A stretch of 64,000 nucleotides of DNA from Deinococcus frigens DSM 12807 (GCF_000701425.1 NZ_JNIW01000013.1:25146-89145), one strand, 5' to 3'. Shown: positions 17,513 to 28,449, counted from the first letter of the stretch. Numbers and translations are program-made. Notes: generated by a model from the letters alone, not told the origin.

Positions 17513-19273
17513 ATGCCCGAGAATGACCCTGAGAATGACATGGCGCTGATTCCCAGTCTTACTCCTTTTTTTGAGCGGGCCGAACACTTTGCCGCGCTGG
17601 CCACCGCCTTCAGTCCGGCGGGGGCAGACGGTCCTGACGCCCTGACGGTCGCCCGGCTGGCCCATCAGATGGGCGAAATTGACCTGGGCCGCGCCCTGTT
17701 GGCGCGCACGGGCGGGTTGCTCGACAGCGCCGATGCCCGGGCTGTCCTTGCAGCGCCCCTGCCGTCAGCCCTGTTGCAGGCCGCCCGCGCCGGCCAGGGC
17801 ACGCCGCCGATCCTGCCGAACTGGAGCAGTGGCGAGCGCGAGATGTTCGTGCGGGTCCTGGCCGGGTATCTGCTGCTGGACGATCCCCGCGCCGAGCCGC
17901 AGCCCGCGTCCGGGCGACGCTCGGCGGGCCTGTGGGTGCTGCCCGCCCGCAACGAGCTGGAACGCTGGACACAGGGCCTGGGTTGCCTAAAGGACGACGC
18001 CACGCCGCAGGCCGGTGGCGCAGGCATGCCGCCCAGCACCTGGACCAGTGCCAGTTGGGGGAGCCGCTGGGGAATCAGGCGTTTTCTCATGGCGCAGGGA
18101 TTCACGCCAGGTGAGGCAGGCGGGCAGATTGACGTGGAGTCCACCGAGGAACTGGTCGCCACACTGAGTGCGGCGTACAGCCGGAATCTGCCGCGTCTGG
18201 TCCGGCTGCTGTCCAGGCCCCTGCTGATCGACGGCTTGCAGAGTCTCCCGGAGGCCGTCCTGGAGACTCTGGGCGGATTGCTGGGAGACGCGGTGCGGGT
18301 GTTTGGCTGGACCGTCATCGGTCTGCCTGGCGTGGAGAGAACCTGGCCCGCCGCCTTCAAGCCCTGGCCTGTTGCTCTGGCCCCCGGCACGGGTGGCCGC
18401 CCGGTAGACCCGGTAGCTGTCCCTGGAGTCGCCGCTGGCCCCACCTCAGCGACTTTTCGCCTGCACCTGTGGAAGGAGCGCCTCACGCTGGGAGGGCTGG
18501 CCCAGATGGTCCGGCAGACCCCCGGGCGCACCCTGGTGATGCTGCCGTCGCGGGGCAGCGCCGCACGCTTCGCGGGTCTGGTGGACCACGCCGCGCTGCT
18601 GTCGACCAGCCTGTGTCCGGCCCACCTGGATGACCGGGCGGACGCCCTGGCGGATCAGGCGGCGGTACCGATCTGCGTGGTGGCCACCACGCTGCCCTCC
18701 GCGCAGATCGGTCATTTTGATCAGGTCTGGCATCTGGTTGCGCCGCTGCCCTATCTGGTCGAGGCCGCGGCACTGTGCTCGGGCGATTTCCACGTGCTGT
18801 CACTGGTGGATGTGGCTGTCCCCCTGGTCTGGGCCGCGCCGGTCCAGCAGACCGTTGCGCTGCTGGAGCAGGGCGCAGCGGCCCTGAGCGCTCCGGAAAT
18901 CCACCAGGCGTATTACGCGGCCAACCAGGCCGCCCAGACTGGGCAGCGCAGGGCGTACCTCCAGGGCTGCCGCGCTGAACTCAACTACGCCTCACTGGCC
19001 TCGGAATTGTTGCCCAGAGCGGAGCATTCGGTGCCAGCGCTGATTCCGTACAACGATCCGGCCCGCCAGGCCATCGTTCGGCTGGGCCGCTCGAACTGGC
19101 TTTCCAGCAAGGATCTGCGTTACGCGGCGTGGCTCACTCCCAGTGAGGCCATGCGGGCCGTCCAGCGCGGTGACGCGCAGCCCAGCGGGTGGCCGCTGCT
19201 CTGGACGGCGACTTACCATCCGCTCTACGGTCTGGCAGCAGACGTGGTGGCCCAGACACAGCTCATCGATTGA
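17513..19273 (+). CDS. Cas3-like helicase remnant with lost catalytic motifs
   Basis: A 586-residue protein whose layout follows the two RecA domains and C-terminal domain of Cas3, the CRISPR type I helicase, but with ATPase residues missing. Seen in order: LPNWSSGEREMF near residues 101-112 where Walker A GSGKT should be; LWVLPARNELERW near 140 (motif Ia-like); IDVESTEELVATLS near 206; LLIDGLQSLPE near 237-247 in place of DExH-QSLP; GWTVIGLPG near 265 for SATLP; RTLVMLPSRGSAARFAGL near 339; HLDDRADA near 371; VVATTLPSAQIG near 389 for the VATQxxExGxD motif; APLPYLVEAAALC for the arginine-finger motif; and a Cas3-like end (LNYASLASELL, VPALIPYND). No HD nuclease and no cas genes are nearby. 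The frame is intact, so it is probably a functional pseudo-enzyme. The relationship is inferred by eye. Confidence 0.55.
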   Translation: MPENDPENDMALIPSLTPFFERAEHFAALATAFSPAGADGPDALTVARLAHQMGEIDLGRALLARTGGLLDSADARAVLAAPLPSALLQAARAGQGTPPILPNWSSGEREMFVRVLAGYLLLDDPRAEPQPASGRRSAGLWVLPARNELERWTQGLGCLKDDATPQAGGAGMPPSTWTSASWGSRWGIRRFLMAQGFTPGEAGGQIDVESTEELVATLSAAYSRNLPRLVRLLSRPLLIDGLQSLPEAVLETLGGLLGDAVRVFGWTVIGLPGVERTWPAAFKPWPVALAPGTGGRPVDPVAVPGVAAGPTSATFRLHLWKERLTLGGLAQMVRQTPGRTLVMLPSRGSAARFAGLVDHAALLSTSLCPAHLDDRADALADQAAVPICVVATTLPSAQIGHFDQVWHLVAPLPYLVEAAALCSGDFHVLSLVDVAVPLVWAAPVQQTVALLEQGAAALSAPEIHQAYYAANQAAQTGQRRAYLQGCRAELNYASLASELLPRAEHSVPALIPYNDPARQAIVRLGRSNWLSSKDLRYAAWLTPSEAMRAVQRGDAQPSGWPLLWTATYHPLYGLAADVVAQTQLID

Positions 19274-19781
19274 CCATGGCAGCAGGGGCCAGACGTCACG
19301 CACAATCACCGCCATTGACGCTCCAGGGGACCGTCCCAGTGGGGCGTGAGGACGGGTCCATCAAAGCAACCCGGGACAGGGCAGAGATTGAGCGTTTGGT
19401 CGTCCGGCAGACGGACTGCTGGCCACAGGCCCACCTCGGGTGGTCACCTCCTGCGGCCTCCGATTCAATCGTTTGCGAAGGCCAGACGGAACAGACGGAA
19501 GCCGTACAGGGCATTGGTCAAAAGAGTTGTGCGCTGTTGACCGAACGGGCGGACAAGCGTCCTGATGGGCGTCTGTCCATGAAGACTGCCCGTGCTGCCC
19601 AGGACCGTAAGTGAATTTCGCTGAGCATCTGGGACTGGTACAGCTCTGAAGGAGAGAATGGAAGCATCGGGAGTCTTCTTTCCGGATGCTTCCATTCGGA
19701 CCAATGCTCCCAAATGTCGGGCCGATAAAGCACAAAAATTTCCAAATCGTGTCTGGACGCTGCCAGGCCCAGGCCCGGTGG
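19274..19781. other. Convergent intergenic region holding a small inverted-repeat element
   Basis: 508 bases between the Cas3-like gene and ribH, which converge. The element at 19508-19710 takes up much of it; the remainder (19274-19507, 19711-19781) shows no gene or clear terminator. Confidence 0.6.
19508..19710 (+). repeat. Small inverted-repeat element, family 1, copy A
   Basis: Starts AGGGCATTGGT and ends ACCAATGCTCC, degenerate versions of the family ends AGAGCATTTGT/ACAAATGCTCT. It shares TTGACCGAACGGGCGG and ATGGGCGTCTGT with copy B (23971-24144). It shares TGGGACTGG-ACAGCTC and GGAAGCATCGGGAGTC with copy C (58807-58952, opposite strand). About 203 bases; no coding capacity. Confidence 0.8.
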
Positions 19782-20258
19782 TCAGGCCGGTCCTGCGGGC
19801 ATCTGCTTCAGGAGATTGACCGTTTCGATCATGGCCATCACCGCCTCGCCTCCCTTATTCCCAGCCTTGATCCCGGCGCGGTTGAGGGCCTGCTCGACGG
19901 TGTCGGTGGTCAGGACGCCGAACGCCACCGGCACGCCCGTCTGGAGCGAGGTGTTCAGGATGCCGGTGGCCGCGCCGCCCGCGACAAAATCGTAATGATC
20001 GGTGTCGCCCTTGATGACGGCCCCCAGGCAGATCACGGCGTCGTACTGACCGGACTCCGCCAGCCTGCGGGCGATCAGCGGCACCTCGTAAGCGCCGGGG
20101 ACGAGGTAGTGGTCCAGATGCTCTGTTTTTCCGCCATGCTGGACGAACGCGAGTTCCGCGCCCTCTACCAGGCGGTCCACGATCAGGTGGTTCCAGCGGG
20201 TGCTGATCACGGCAAACTTCAGGTCGGTGGCGAGCAGGTGGGCTTCAATTCGGTTCAT
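19782..20258 (-). CDS. ribH: 6,7-dimethyl-8-ribityllumazine synthase
   Basis: Joins 5-amino-6-ribitylaminouracil with dihydroxybutanone phosphate, the penultimate step of riboflavin synthesis, in the cytoplasm. Its 158 residues match the family. FAVISTRWN carries substrate-contacting residues; GAYEVPLIARRLA and CLGAVIKGDTDHYDFV include the phosphate-binding and catalytic-His region; FGVLTTDTVEQALNRAG is the conserved C-terminal motif. AAGGAG precedes the ATG. It is the last gene of the rib operon, 66 bases after ribBA. Confidence 0.96.
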   Translation of the reverse strand: MNRIEAHLLATDLKFAVISTRWNHLIVDRLVEGAELAFVQHGGKTEHLDHYLVPGAYEVPLIARRLAESGQYDAVICLGAVIKGDTDHYDFVAGGAATGILNTSLQTGVPVAFGVLTTDTVEQALNRAGIKAGNKGGEAVMAMIETVNLLKQMPAGPA

Positions 20259-20324
20259 GGATTCTCCTTGGGGCAGGGGTGGGGCGGGAGGTCCAGCAAC
20301 GGAACCTGGACCCCTCCACGGCGC

Positions 20325-21547
<1,223 letters not shown>

Positions 21548-21551
<4 letters not shown>

Positions 21552-22222
21552 GCGCCCACCTCTTTTCCACCGCTTGCTGCCGGGTCAGGAGTTGAGGGGG
21601 TCCAGTCCCGCATCAGCAGCAGGCGCTCGGCGTACTTGGCCATCTGATCGGCTTCCAGATTGACCTGCGTTCCGGCGGTCCAGGTGTGCAGGGTGGTCAC
21701 GTCCAGGGTGTGCGGCACCAGCCACAGCGTGAACTCGTCGGTGCGCAGATCGGCGCGGCTGCCGGCCGGGCCGCCCACGTCCACCACGGTCAGGCTCACG
21801 CCGTCCACCGTGACGCTGCCCTTGGGGACCAGGTAACGGGCCAGCGCTACGGGGGCGTGCACCGTCATGGTGTACGCGCCGGGCTGGGCCTCGACGCCCA
21901 GAATCTCGCCCACGCCGTCAACGTGGCCGCTGACCACATGGCCGCCGAAGCGGGCCTGCGCGGTCATGGCCCGCTCCAGATTGACCTTGTGGCCCTCCTG
22001 CCAGTGGGGAGCAGTCTTGGCCAGGGTTTCGCGGCTGAGATCCACCGTGAAGCCCGCGCCATCCCAGGCCGTGACGGTCAAACAGGTGCCGTTCACGGCA
22101 ATGCTCTCGCCCAGGGCCACGTCCGCCCACATGCTGTTCGGTTCGATGGTGACCGTCAGGTTGCCGCTGGTGTCCACGGTGCGGGCCACGCGCCCAAGCT
22201 GCTCAATGATTCCAGTAAACAT
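21548..22222 (-). CDS. ribE: Riboflavin synthase, alpha subunit type
   Basis: Dismutates two lumazine molecules into riboflavin. Two homologous lumazine-binding barrels are visible: [15 protein letters not shown] with [11 protein letters not shown] and [14 protein letters not shown], then the second repeat [20 protein letters not shown] and [12 protein letters not shown]. The ATG at 22222 is the family N-terminus, with GAGG upstream; the frame is open 14 codons further. The C-terminal tail is slightly longer than usual. It sits between ribD and ribBA. Confidence 0.95.
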
Positions 22223-22294
22223 AGTTGACCTCGGTTGTGATGGCGGGGCAAACCTGCCCACCACCTCGCTCTCCGGAAGAGAGGAGAAAATGCG

Positions 22295-23398
22295 TCAAAG
22301 GCAGGGAATGTCGCTCAGCAGGCCCGTCACCAACACATCTGGGCCGAGCGTTTCCACGGTCATGTCGCGCAACTCCTGGGCTTCATTCATGCGGCAGACG
22401 GGCGACGTGAGTGGCGACAGGCCACGCCCCAGCAGTTTTGGGGCGATGAAGACCTTCACCTCGTCCACCAGCCCGGCGTCCAGAAAGGCACTGAGCAGGC
22501 CAGGGCCACCTTCCAGCAGCAGGCTGGAGAGGTCCAGGCGGCCCAGTTGGGCCAGGGCATCCAGGAGCGTCGCGGCCTGCACGACGTTGACTCCTGCCGC
22601 CTCAAAGGCAGATGTTGCGGCGTCTGGAGCCGTCACGAGAACGCTGCCCGGACGCCACGCGCGGGCCTGGAGACTGGACCGGGCGCGGCGATCAAACACG
22701 ACGGCGCGTGCGTCGCGGCCCCCGGAGAGGCCCCGTGTGGTCAGGGCCGGGTCATCGCTGTGCAGGGTGCCGCTGCCGACAGCCACGGCGTCCAGCGTGT
22801 CGCGCCAGGTCATGGCCCGCGCCCGCGCCGCCGCGCCGCTGACTGCGCCGTTGCCCTCGCCCGGCGCGGCCACCTTGCCGTCCAGCGTCATGGCGTACTT
22901 GGCCACCACCCACGGGCGGCCCCGGACGATCAGGCTGCGGAAGCCCGCCTGCTGACGCGTCGCCAGGGCTTCCAACACGTCCACGGTCACGTCGATCCCT
23001 GCGTCGCGGAGCGCCCGCACGCCGCGTCCGGCCACTGCGGGATTCGGATCGAGGGCCGCCACCACCACCCGGCGAACCCCCGACGCGATCAGGGCGTCCG
23101 TGCAGGGCGGGGTGCGCCCGTGGTGGTGGCAGGGTTCCAGGGTAACGTAGGCGGCTGCGCCGCGTGCCTGCGCTCCAGCGCCGCGCAGCGCGAAGACTTC
23201 CGCGTGCGGTTCACCGGCCCTGGGATGAAAGCCCCTTCCCACCACCTCGTCGCCCTGAACGATGACGCAGCCCACAGGTGGGTTGGGAGTTGTTCGGCCA
23301 AGTCCTCTGGCGGCCAGGTCCAGTGCGCGCGTCATCCAGCGCTCGTCTGTGGACAGGGCCGCTGCCACCCTCTCAGGCGGCACATTCACTGTATACAT
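22295..23398 (-). CDS. ribD: Bifunctional diaminohydroxyphosphoribosylaminopyrimidine deaminase / uracil reductase
   Basis: Carries out the deamination and NADPH-dependent reduction steps of riboflavin synthesis. The N-terminal deaminase domain has the zinc motifs HAEVFAL and PCHHHGRTPPC. The C-terminal reductase domain (from about residue 150) has WVVAKYAMTLDGKVA and LLLEGGPGLLSAFLDAGLVDE. 367 residues is normal. It is first in the rib operon, directly behind an FMN riboswitch. The ATG at 23398 has no adjacent ribosome site; the AAGGAGG in the riboswitch lies 38 bases upstream, across a hairpin (see the riboswitch entry). Confidence 0.95.
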   Translation of the reverse strand: MYTVNVPPERVAAALSTDERWMTRALDLAARGLGRTTPNPPVGCVIVQGDEVVGRGFHPRAGEPHAEVFALRGAGAQARGAAAYVTLEPCHHHGRTPPCTDALIASGVRRVVVAALDPNPAVAGRGVRALRDAGIDVTVDVLEALATRQQAGFRSLIVRGRPWVVAKYAMTLDGKVAAPGEGNGAVSGAAARARAMTWRDTLDAVAVGSGTLHSDDPALTTRGLSGGRDARAVVFDRRARSSLQARAWRPGSVLVTAPDAATSAFEAAGVNVVQAATLLDALAQLGRLDLSSLLLEGGPGLLSAFLDAGLVDEVKVFIAPKLLGRGLSPLTSPVCRMNEAQELRDMTVETLGPDVLVTGLLSDIPCL

Positions 23399-23404
23399 GG
23401 GTTG

Positions 23405-23581
<177 letters not shown>

Positions 23582-23707
23582 CGGCCCACCCGGAAGCGGG
23601 CCACGGTGACGGTAGCAGGTTCGGCGGAAGACAATGTAACCCCGTTGAGGGCCGGATCGCGCAAAGCTCTTCTGGCACGGGTGCAGTGCGTATCAATTTC
23701 TCCCGTC

Positions 23708-23835
23708 ATACGCCGTGCGTTACATCCCAGAACATTCGGGCAGGTGCCGCAGGTTCTCCCAGACCACACAGTGCGTCTTTTTCGTTTCTCCTCCCAACCG
23801 GGTTGAAAGGCTCACTTCATCACCTGAACACGCCA
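23708..23835 (-). repeat. Small inverted-repeat element, family 2, copy F
   Basis: On the plus strand it starts ATACGCCGTGCGTTACAT and contains AACATTCGGG, CACACAGTGCGTCTTTTTCG and TCTCCTCCCAACCGGGTTGAAAGG. These align with copy E at 51942-52066 (AACATTCGGG, CACGCGTCTTCTTTGC, TCTCCTTCCCGGCGGATAAAGG). Its right end is degenerate. Confidence 0.65.
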
Positions 23836-23970
23836 CGTCTTGCTCCCGGCTCTCGCTCACCGCCTGTATTCAAGGCCACGTACTTCCCAGACATAGCTCC
23901 TGGCATCACAGCATCAGAAAAACGGCAGTGCTGATCTCCAGCAGGAGCAAAACGCTCTTGCCGAAGGTTC

Positions 23971-24144
23971 AGAGCATTTGTTAAGAGAGCTGTTGGCCTT
24001 TGACCGAACGGGCGGGCAAGCGTCCATATGGGCGTCTGTTCTGCCTGGGACGGTGGGTAAATTGTGCCGGGCAGCCGAGCATTGGGGAGAGTGGAAGCTT
24101 TCGGTGGTCCTCTTTTCTGATGCCGTACCCCGGACAAATGCTCT
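23971..24144 (+). repeat. Small inverted-repeat element, family 1, copy B
   Basis: 174 bases bounded by a perfect 11-bp terminal inverted repeat, AGAGCATTTGT and ACAAATGCTCT. It shares CTTTGACCGAAC with copies A and C, and GGGCGG-CAAGCGTCC and ATGGGCGTCTGT with copy A only. No open frame of note and no obvious target duplication. Confidence 0.8.
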
Positions 24145-24202
24145 AAAAACTGACCTGCTCCAGCCCCAAACGGGAGTGATTGTCAAATACTCCCGGTCAC
24201 CC

Positions 24203-24973
<771 letters not shown>

Positions 24974-25383
24974 GCCCCGGAGTGTAGGGCGGGGGGGCGT
25001 GACCGGGGCGTTCTGACCCCGGCCTCCAGCCCCGGCCTCCAACCCAGCCTCGCCCCGTCGTCGCCCAGATCAGCCAATTGCACGCGCTCCTGAAGCCGCC
25101 GCCCGGGCCACGCAGCGTTCCCGGAGGCGTCTGTGGCGGGCGGGTGCGTCCAGGCTCATTCCTCACGGGAGCGGCCCTGGGAAGCAAGGCAAGCCGGAGC
25201 AGGGACCGCCCTCCAGGTGTCAAATTAACGCACTGGCGCGCGCTCAGGTCCGTCGACGGAACAGTCGGGACCCTGACGCCGCCCTCGATGCTCGGCGCTG
25301 CTGGAGAGAGAATCACCCGCATCACCCGCTGTGCTGTGGTGAAGGCCGTCCCCTTTTCAGGACGCCCATTTGTTCATGTTTAC

Positions 25384-25412
25384 TTGACATTCAGCACCGG
25401 CCCGAATACCTT
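25384..25412 (+). promoter_or_regulatory. Sigma-70-type promoter upstream of LacI gene
   Basis: TTGACA (25384-25389), a 17-base spacer and TACCTT (25407-25412). The -35 is perfect and the -10 fits the TANNNT pattern of this genome. A weak AACGTT-centred palindrome just downstream could be an operator. Confidence 0.6.
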
Positions 25413-25556
25413 GAACGTGTCCACAATGTAACGTTTTCAGTCCTCGTCGCCGTCCGGGGGTCATTCAAGTCTTTTGGCGTTCCATGGGACGTTGCCGGTC
25501 TGTCCTGGGGCGTTGCACCGACGACTACCGGGGAGCCAGAGGAATCACCCGGTGCA

Positions 25557-25652
25557 GTCACCCAGAGCTGGCGCAGTCACCCAGAGCCAACGTCACCCAG
25601 AGCCAACGTCACCCGGAGCCAACGTCACGCAGAGCGGGCACAGTCACGCAGA
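25557..25652. repeat. Tandem repeat array, six units of 16-19 bp, before the LacI gene
   Basis: Units share the core GTCACSCAGAG: two of 18-19 bases (CAGTCACCCAGAGCTGG-type), three of 16 bases (CGTCACCCAGAGCCAA-type), and a last unit whose CAGAGG joins the ribosome site GAGGAGG. It lies wholly in the leader of the LacI transcript. Confidence 0.85.
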
Positions 25653-25659
25653 GGAGGCC

Positions 25660-26667
25660 ATGCCAGAACCCACGTCCAGCCCAGTTCTCGCTTCCCCGCG
25701 CGGCTCAGGCATCCGCGAGGTGGCGCGCCTGTCGGGCGTGTCGATTGCCACGGTGTCACGGGTCTTCAACGACGCGGCCTCGGTCAGCCCGCAGACGCGC
25801 GCGCGGGTGCTGGAGCGGGCCACCACCCTGGGGTACGAGCCGAGTTCGCTGGGCCGCAATCTGGTGCGGGGCCGCAGCGAACTGCTGGGGCTGATCGTAC
25901 CCAACGTGTCCTTTCCGCTCTACGGCGAGATGATTGGCGGCATTGAGGACGTGCTGGGCCGCCAGGGCATGAGCATCCTGCTGGCGTCCAGTCATGACGA
26001 CGCGGCCAGCGAAGTCACGGCGGCGCAGCACCTGCTCCGGCACACGGTGGACGGCGGCATCGTCGTCAATTCGCGTCTGGACACCTCTCCGCCTGCGCCG
26101 CGCGGCATGAACTGGGTTCACATTTCCCCCGAGTACGCTGGGCTGCCCTGCCGGGTCGAGCTGGACAACGAGGAGGGCGGGCGGCTGGCGGCCCAGGAGC
26201 TGCTGCGCGTGGGAAGGCGACATCTGGCCTACGTCGGTGCGCGGGGCCGCGAGAGCGGCGAGCGCGAGCGCGGTTTCGCCGCCGAGTTGCGCCGGGCGAA
26301 CCTGAGCCACCGCCGCACCGAGGGGGATTACTCCGAGCTGTCGGGAATGCGGGCTGCCCAGACGCTGCTGGAAGACGCCGCGCCGCTGGACGCCATTTTT
26401 GTGGCGGGCGACCTGATGGCTGCGGGGGTGCTGCGCGCCCTGCATGTGCGGGGTCTGCGGGTTCCAGGGGACGTGGCGGTGATCGGCTTCGACGACGCCC
26501 CACTGGCCGCGCTGCTGTACCCGCGCCTGACCAGCGTCCGGCAGCCGGCCCACGCGATGGGTGTGGCGGCGGCAGAACTCTCCCTGCGCCTGATCGCGGG
26601 CCACAGCGCCCAACCCTTGACCTTTCCGCCCGAGCTGGTGCGGCGGGAGTCTACCGGACCGCCGTGA
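25660..26667 (+). CDS. LacI-family transcriptional regulator of the amino-sugar locus
   Basis: A 335-residue repressor. The N-terminal helix-turn-helix (IREVARLSGVSIATVSRVFND) and hinge (TLGYEPSSLGRNLVRGRS) bind DNA. The periplasmic-binding-like domain (LLGLIVPNVSFPLYGEMIGGIE to the end) senses a sugar; it has VAVIGFDDAPLAALLYPRLTSVRQP, a family signature. ATG 25660 has GAGGAGG just upstream. The next gene, a binding protein, starts 66 bases later on the same strand, so the regulator probably controls the transporter and glycosidases downstream together with itself. Confidence 0.92.
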   Translation: MPEPTSSPVLASPRGSGIREVARLSGVSIATVSRVFNDAASVSPQTRARVLERATTLGYEPSSLGRNLVRGRSELLGLIVPNVSFPLYGEMIGGIEDVLGRQGMSILLASSHDDAASEVTAAQHLLRHTVDGGIVVNSRLDTSPPAPRGMNWVHISPEYAGLPCRVELDNEEGGRLAAQELLRVGRRHLAYVGARGRESGERERGFAAELRRANLSHRRTEGDYSELSGMRAAQTLLEDAAPLDAIFVAGDLMAAGVLRALHVRGLRVPGDVAVIGFDDAPLAALLYPRLTSVRQPAHAMGVAAAELSLRLIAGHSAQPLTFPPELVRRESTGPP

Positions 26668-26733
26668 ACCCCACCCACCTTTCCAAGCCGCCCGCCCCGC
26701 ACACCCTCTCTCATCTTCGCCGGAGGAACACCC

Positions 26734-28368
26734 ATGAACAGCACCGTCAAGACGCTCGTTTCGCTTCCGCTGATCCTGACCGCCGCGCTGGGCAGCGCCG
26801 CCCACGCCCAGAATCCCAAGTCCACCTTCACCATTGTGCGCTCGACGCAGTGGGGCGCAGAAAATTACAATCCGTTCATTCCCGGTGACCAGCACCTGTT
26901 GCCCACCAACTCGGCCATTTATGAAAGTCTGTTCTTCGTCAATGCCATCAACGGCAAGGTCACGCCCGTACTGGGGACCAAGTACACCTGGAGCAAGGAC
27001 AACAAGACCCTGACCGTCAGCACCCGGGGGGGTGTCAAGTGGACCGACGGCCAGGCGTTCACCGCCAATGACGCCGCCTTCAGCTTCAATTACCTCAAGT
27101 CCAATCCGGCGCTGGACACCACCGGCATCTGGAAAAGTGGCCTGAGCAGCGTCAAGGCCACCAATGCCAGCACGCTGGTCTTCAATTTCGCCACCCCCAA
27201 CACCCCGATCTTCCTGTACATCGCCAACGCGCCCATCGTGCCCCAGCACCTGTGGAAGGACGTCAAGGACCCCAGCACCTTTACCAACACCAAGCCGGTG
27301 GGGACGGGTCCGTTCGTGGCCGACAGTTACAGCCAGCAGGCGCTGCGGGTGCTGAAAAATCCCAACTACTGGATGGAAGGCAAACCCGCCGTGGACGCGC
27401 TGGTGTGGATTGCCACCAGCACCAACGACGCGGCCCAGCTCAAGCTGCTGAGCGGCGAGGCCGATTTCGGTTACGTGGGCATTTCCGATCCCAAGACCTA
27501 CGCGGCCAAGAGTCCGAATGCCAGCTACTGGTGGCCCACCAACAACATCAATTTCCTGTATTTCAACACCGTCAAGGCACCTTTCAATGACGCGAACTTC
27601 CGCAAGGCCGTCGCCAGCGCCATCGACACCAAGGAAGTGGCCCAGAAAGCCTATGCGGGCGCGGTGCCTGCCGCCAGCCCCGCCGCCGTCTTCCCCGGCC
27701 AGCAAAAAGAGTGGCTGTCCAAGGCCGCCGCGTCCACCTTCGACGTAACGGCAGCCGACAAGGCGCTGACCGCCGCCGGGTACAAGAAAGACGGCAGTGG
27801 CAACCGCCTGGGCAAGGACGGCAAGGCGCTGCCCAGCTTCAAGATTCTGGTGGGCGCAGGCTGGACCGACTTTATTACCATGGCGCAGGTGATCGGCAAC
27901 AACCTCAAGAAGGTGGGCATCAACACCAGCATTGATCAGCAGGCGTGGGGCAGCTATTCCGGCGGCCTCCAGACCGGTAGCTACGACATGGGCATCAGTT
28001 GGGGCTGGGGCAACGGCTCGACGCCGTTTTACACCTTCAACGCCGCCTTCAACCCGGACTTTGCCGCCCCGGTGGGCAAGACGGCCCCCAGCAACCTGTC
28101 GCGCTACACCAATCCGGCCATCACGGCGGCCCTCAAGACCTTTCGGACCACCAGTGACGCGGCCACCCAGCAAAAGGCCATGTCGACCATCGTCAACACC
28201 GTCATGAAGGACACGCCGTGGGTGCCCCTGACCGACCGCGTGAATTTCGGCCTGTTCAACACCAGTAAATTTACCGGCTTCCCCAGCGCACAGAATCCCT
28301 ACAACGACGCCTCGCCCGACGATACCAACGGCGCGCGGCTGATGTACCTGAACGTCAAGCCCAAGTAA
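26734..28368 (+). CDS. Extracellular solute-binding protein, family 5 (peptide/oligosaccharide type)
   Basis: A 544-residue exported binding protein with signal peptide (SLPLILTAALGSAAHAQ, cleavage after AHA). It has family-5 signatures: STRGGVKWTDGQAFTANDAAFSFNYL and GTGPFVADSYSQQALRVLKNPNYW. Family-5 proteins bind peptides but also chito-, cello- and xylo-oligosaccharides. The glycosidase and amino-sugar genes downstream point to an oligosaccharide containing GlcNAc; this is an inference. CGGAGGA precedes the ATG. A strong hairpin follows the gene. Confidence 0.9.
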   Translation: MNSTVKTLVSLPLILTAALGSAAHAQNPKSTFTIVRSTQWGAENYNPFIPGDQHLLPTNSAIYESLFFVNAINGKVTPVLGTKYTWSKDNKTLTVSTRGGVKWTDGQAFTANDAAFSFNYLKSNPALDTTGIWKSGLSSVKATNASTLVFNFATPNTPIFLYIANAPIVPQHLWKDVKDPSTFTNTKPVGTGPFVADSYSQQALRVLKNPNYWMEGKPAVDALVWIATSTNDAAQLKLLSGEADFGYVGISDPKTYAAKSPNASYWWPTNNINFLYFNTVKAPFNDANFRKAVASAIDTKEVAQKAYAGAVPAASPAAVFPGQQKEWLSKAAASTFDVTAADKALTAAGYKKDGSGNRLGKDGKALPSFKILVGAGWTDFITMAQVIGNNLKKVGINTSIDQQAWGSYSGGLQTGSYDMGISWGWGNGSTPFYTFNAAFNPDFAAPVGKTAPSNLSRYTNPAITAALKTFRTTSDAATQQKAMSTIVNTVMKDTPWVPLTDRVNFGLFNTSKFTGFPSAQNPYNDASPDDTNGARLMYLNVKPK

Positions 28369-28378
28369 GGCGTGGGCA

Positions 28379-28419
28379 GGGGGGGAGAGCGGGGGAAGTC
28401 CGGTTCCGCTCTCCCCCCT
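28379..28419 (+). terminator. Strong hairpin between binding-protein and permease genes
   Basis: GGGGGGAGAGCGG (28380-28392) pairs perfectly with CCGCTCTCCCCCC (28406-28418), followed by TCTCTAT. Such structures after binding-protein genes usually let only part of transcription continue, or protect the 3' end, giving an excess of binding protein over permeases. Confidence 0.65.
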
Positions 28420-28449
28420 CTCTATACAGACGGTCAGACGTGAGCTGTT

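Larger units (their letters stand above)
23582..24202. other. Repeat-rich intergenic region upstream of the rib operon
   Basis: About 620 bases between rib operon and the SDR gene. It holds one family-2 element (about 23708-23835) and one family-1 element (23971-24144). The rib promoter should lie between about 23590 and 23710 on the minus strand but could not be fixed. No gene seen. Confidence 0.6.
24974..25659. other. Regulatory intergenic region upstream of the amino-sugar locus
   Basis: About 690 bases between divergent genes, with no supportable gene. It holds TACACT for the SDR gene, a good promoter at 25384-25412 pointing right, a weak CG-centred palindrome TGTAACGTTTTCA at 25427-25439, and a tandem repeat array at 25557-25652 running into the ribosome site of the LacI gene. 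The transcript leader of the LacI gene would be about 240 bases long. Confidence 0.6.

Noticed and set aside
17513..19273. Active type I CRISPR locus
   Set aside because: No repeat-spacer array, no other cas gene, no HD domain, and all ATPase motifs are lost.
19465..19713. A small minus-strand gene upstream of ribH
   Set aside because: The frame lies inside the family-1 element and is not kept in copies B and C.
25427..25439. TGTAACGTTTTCA as a definite LacI operator
   Set aside because: The half-sites are unequal in length and only the central AACGTT is symmetrical; kept only as a weak candidate in the intergenic entry.
25557..25652. CRISPR array at the tandem repeats
   Set aside because: Units are 16-19 bases and directly adjacent with no unique spacers; no cas1/cas2 nearby. 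The Cas3-like gene is far away and inactive.
25756..28173. An 805-codon minus-strand open frame opposite the LacI and binding-protein genes
   Set aside because: It is a GC-driven shadow: composition rich in Gly, Val and His, no family motif, and it covers two clearly real plus-strand genes.
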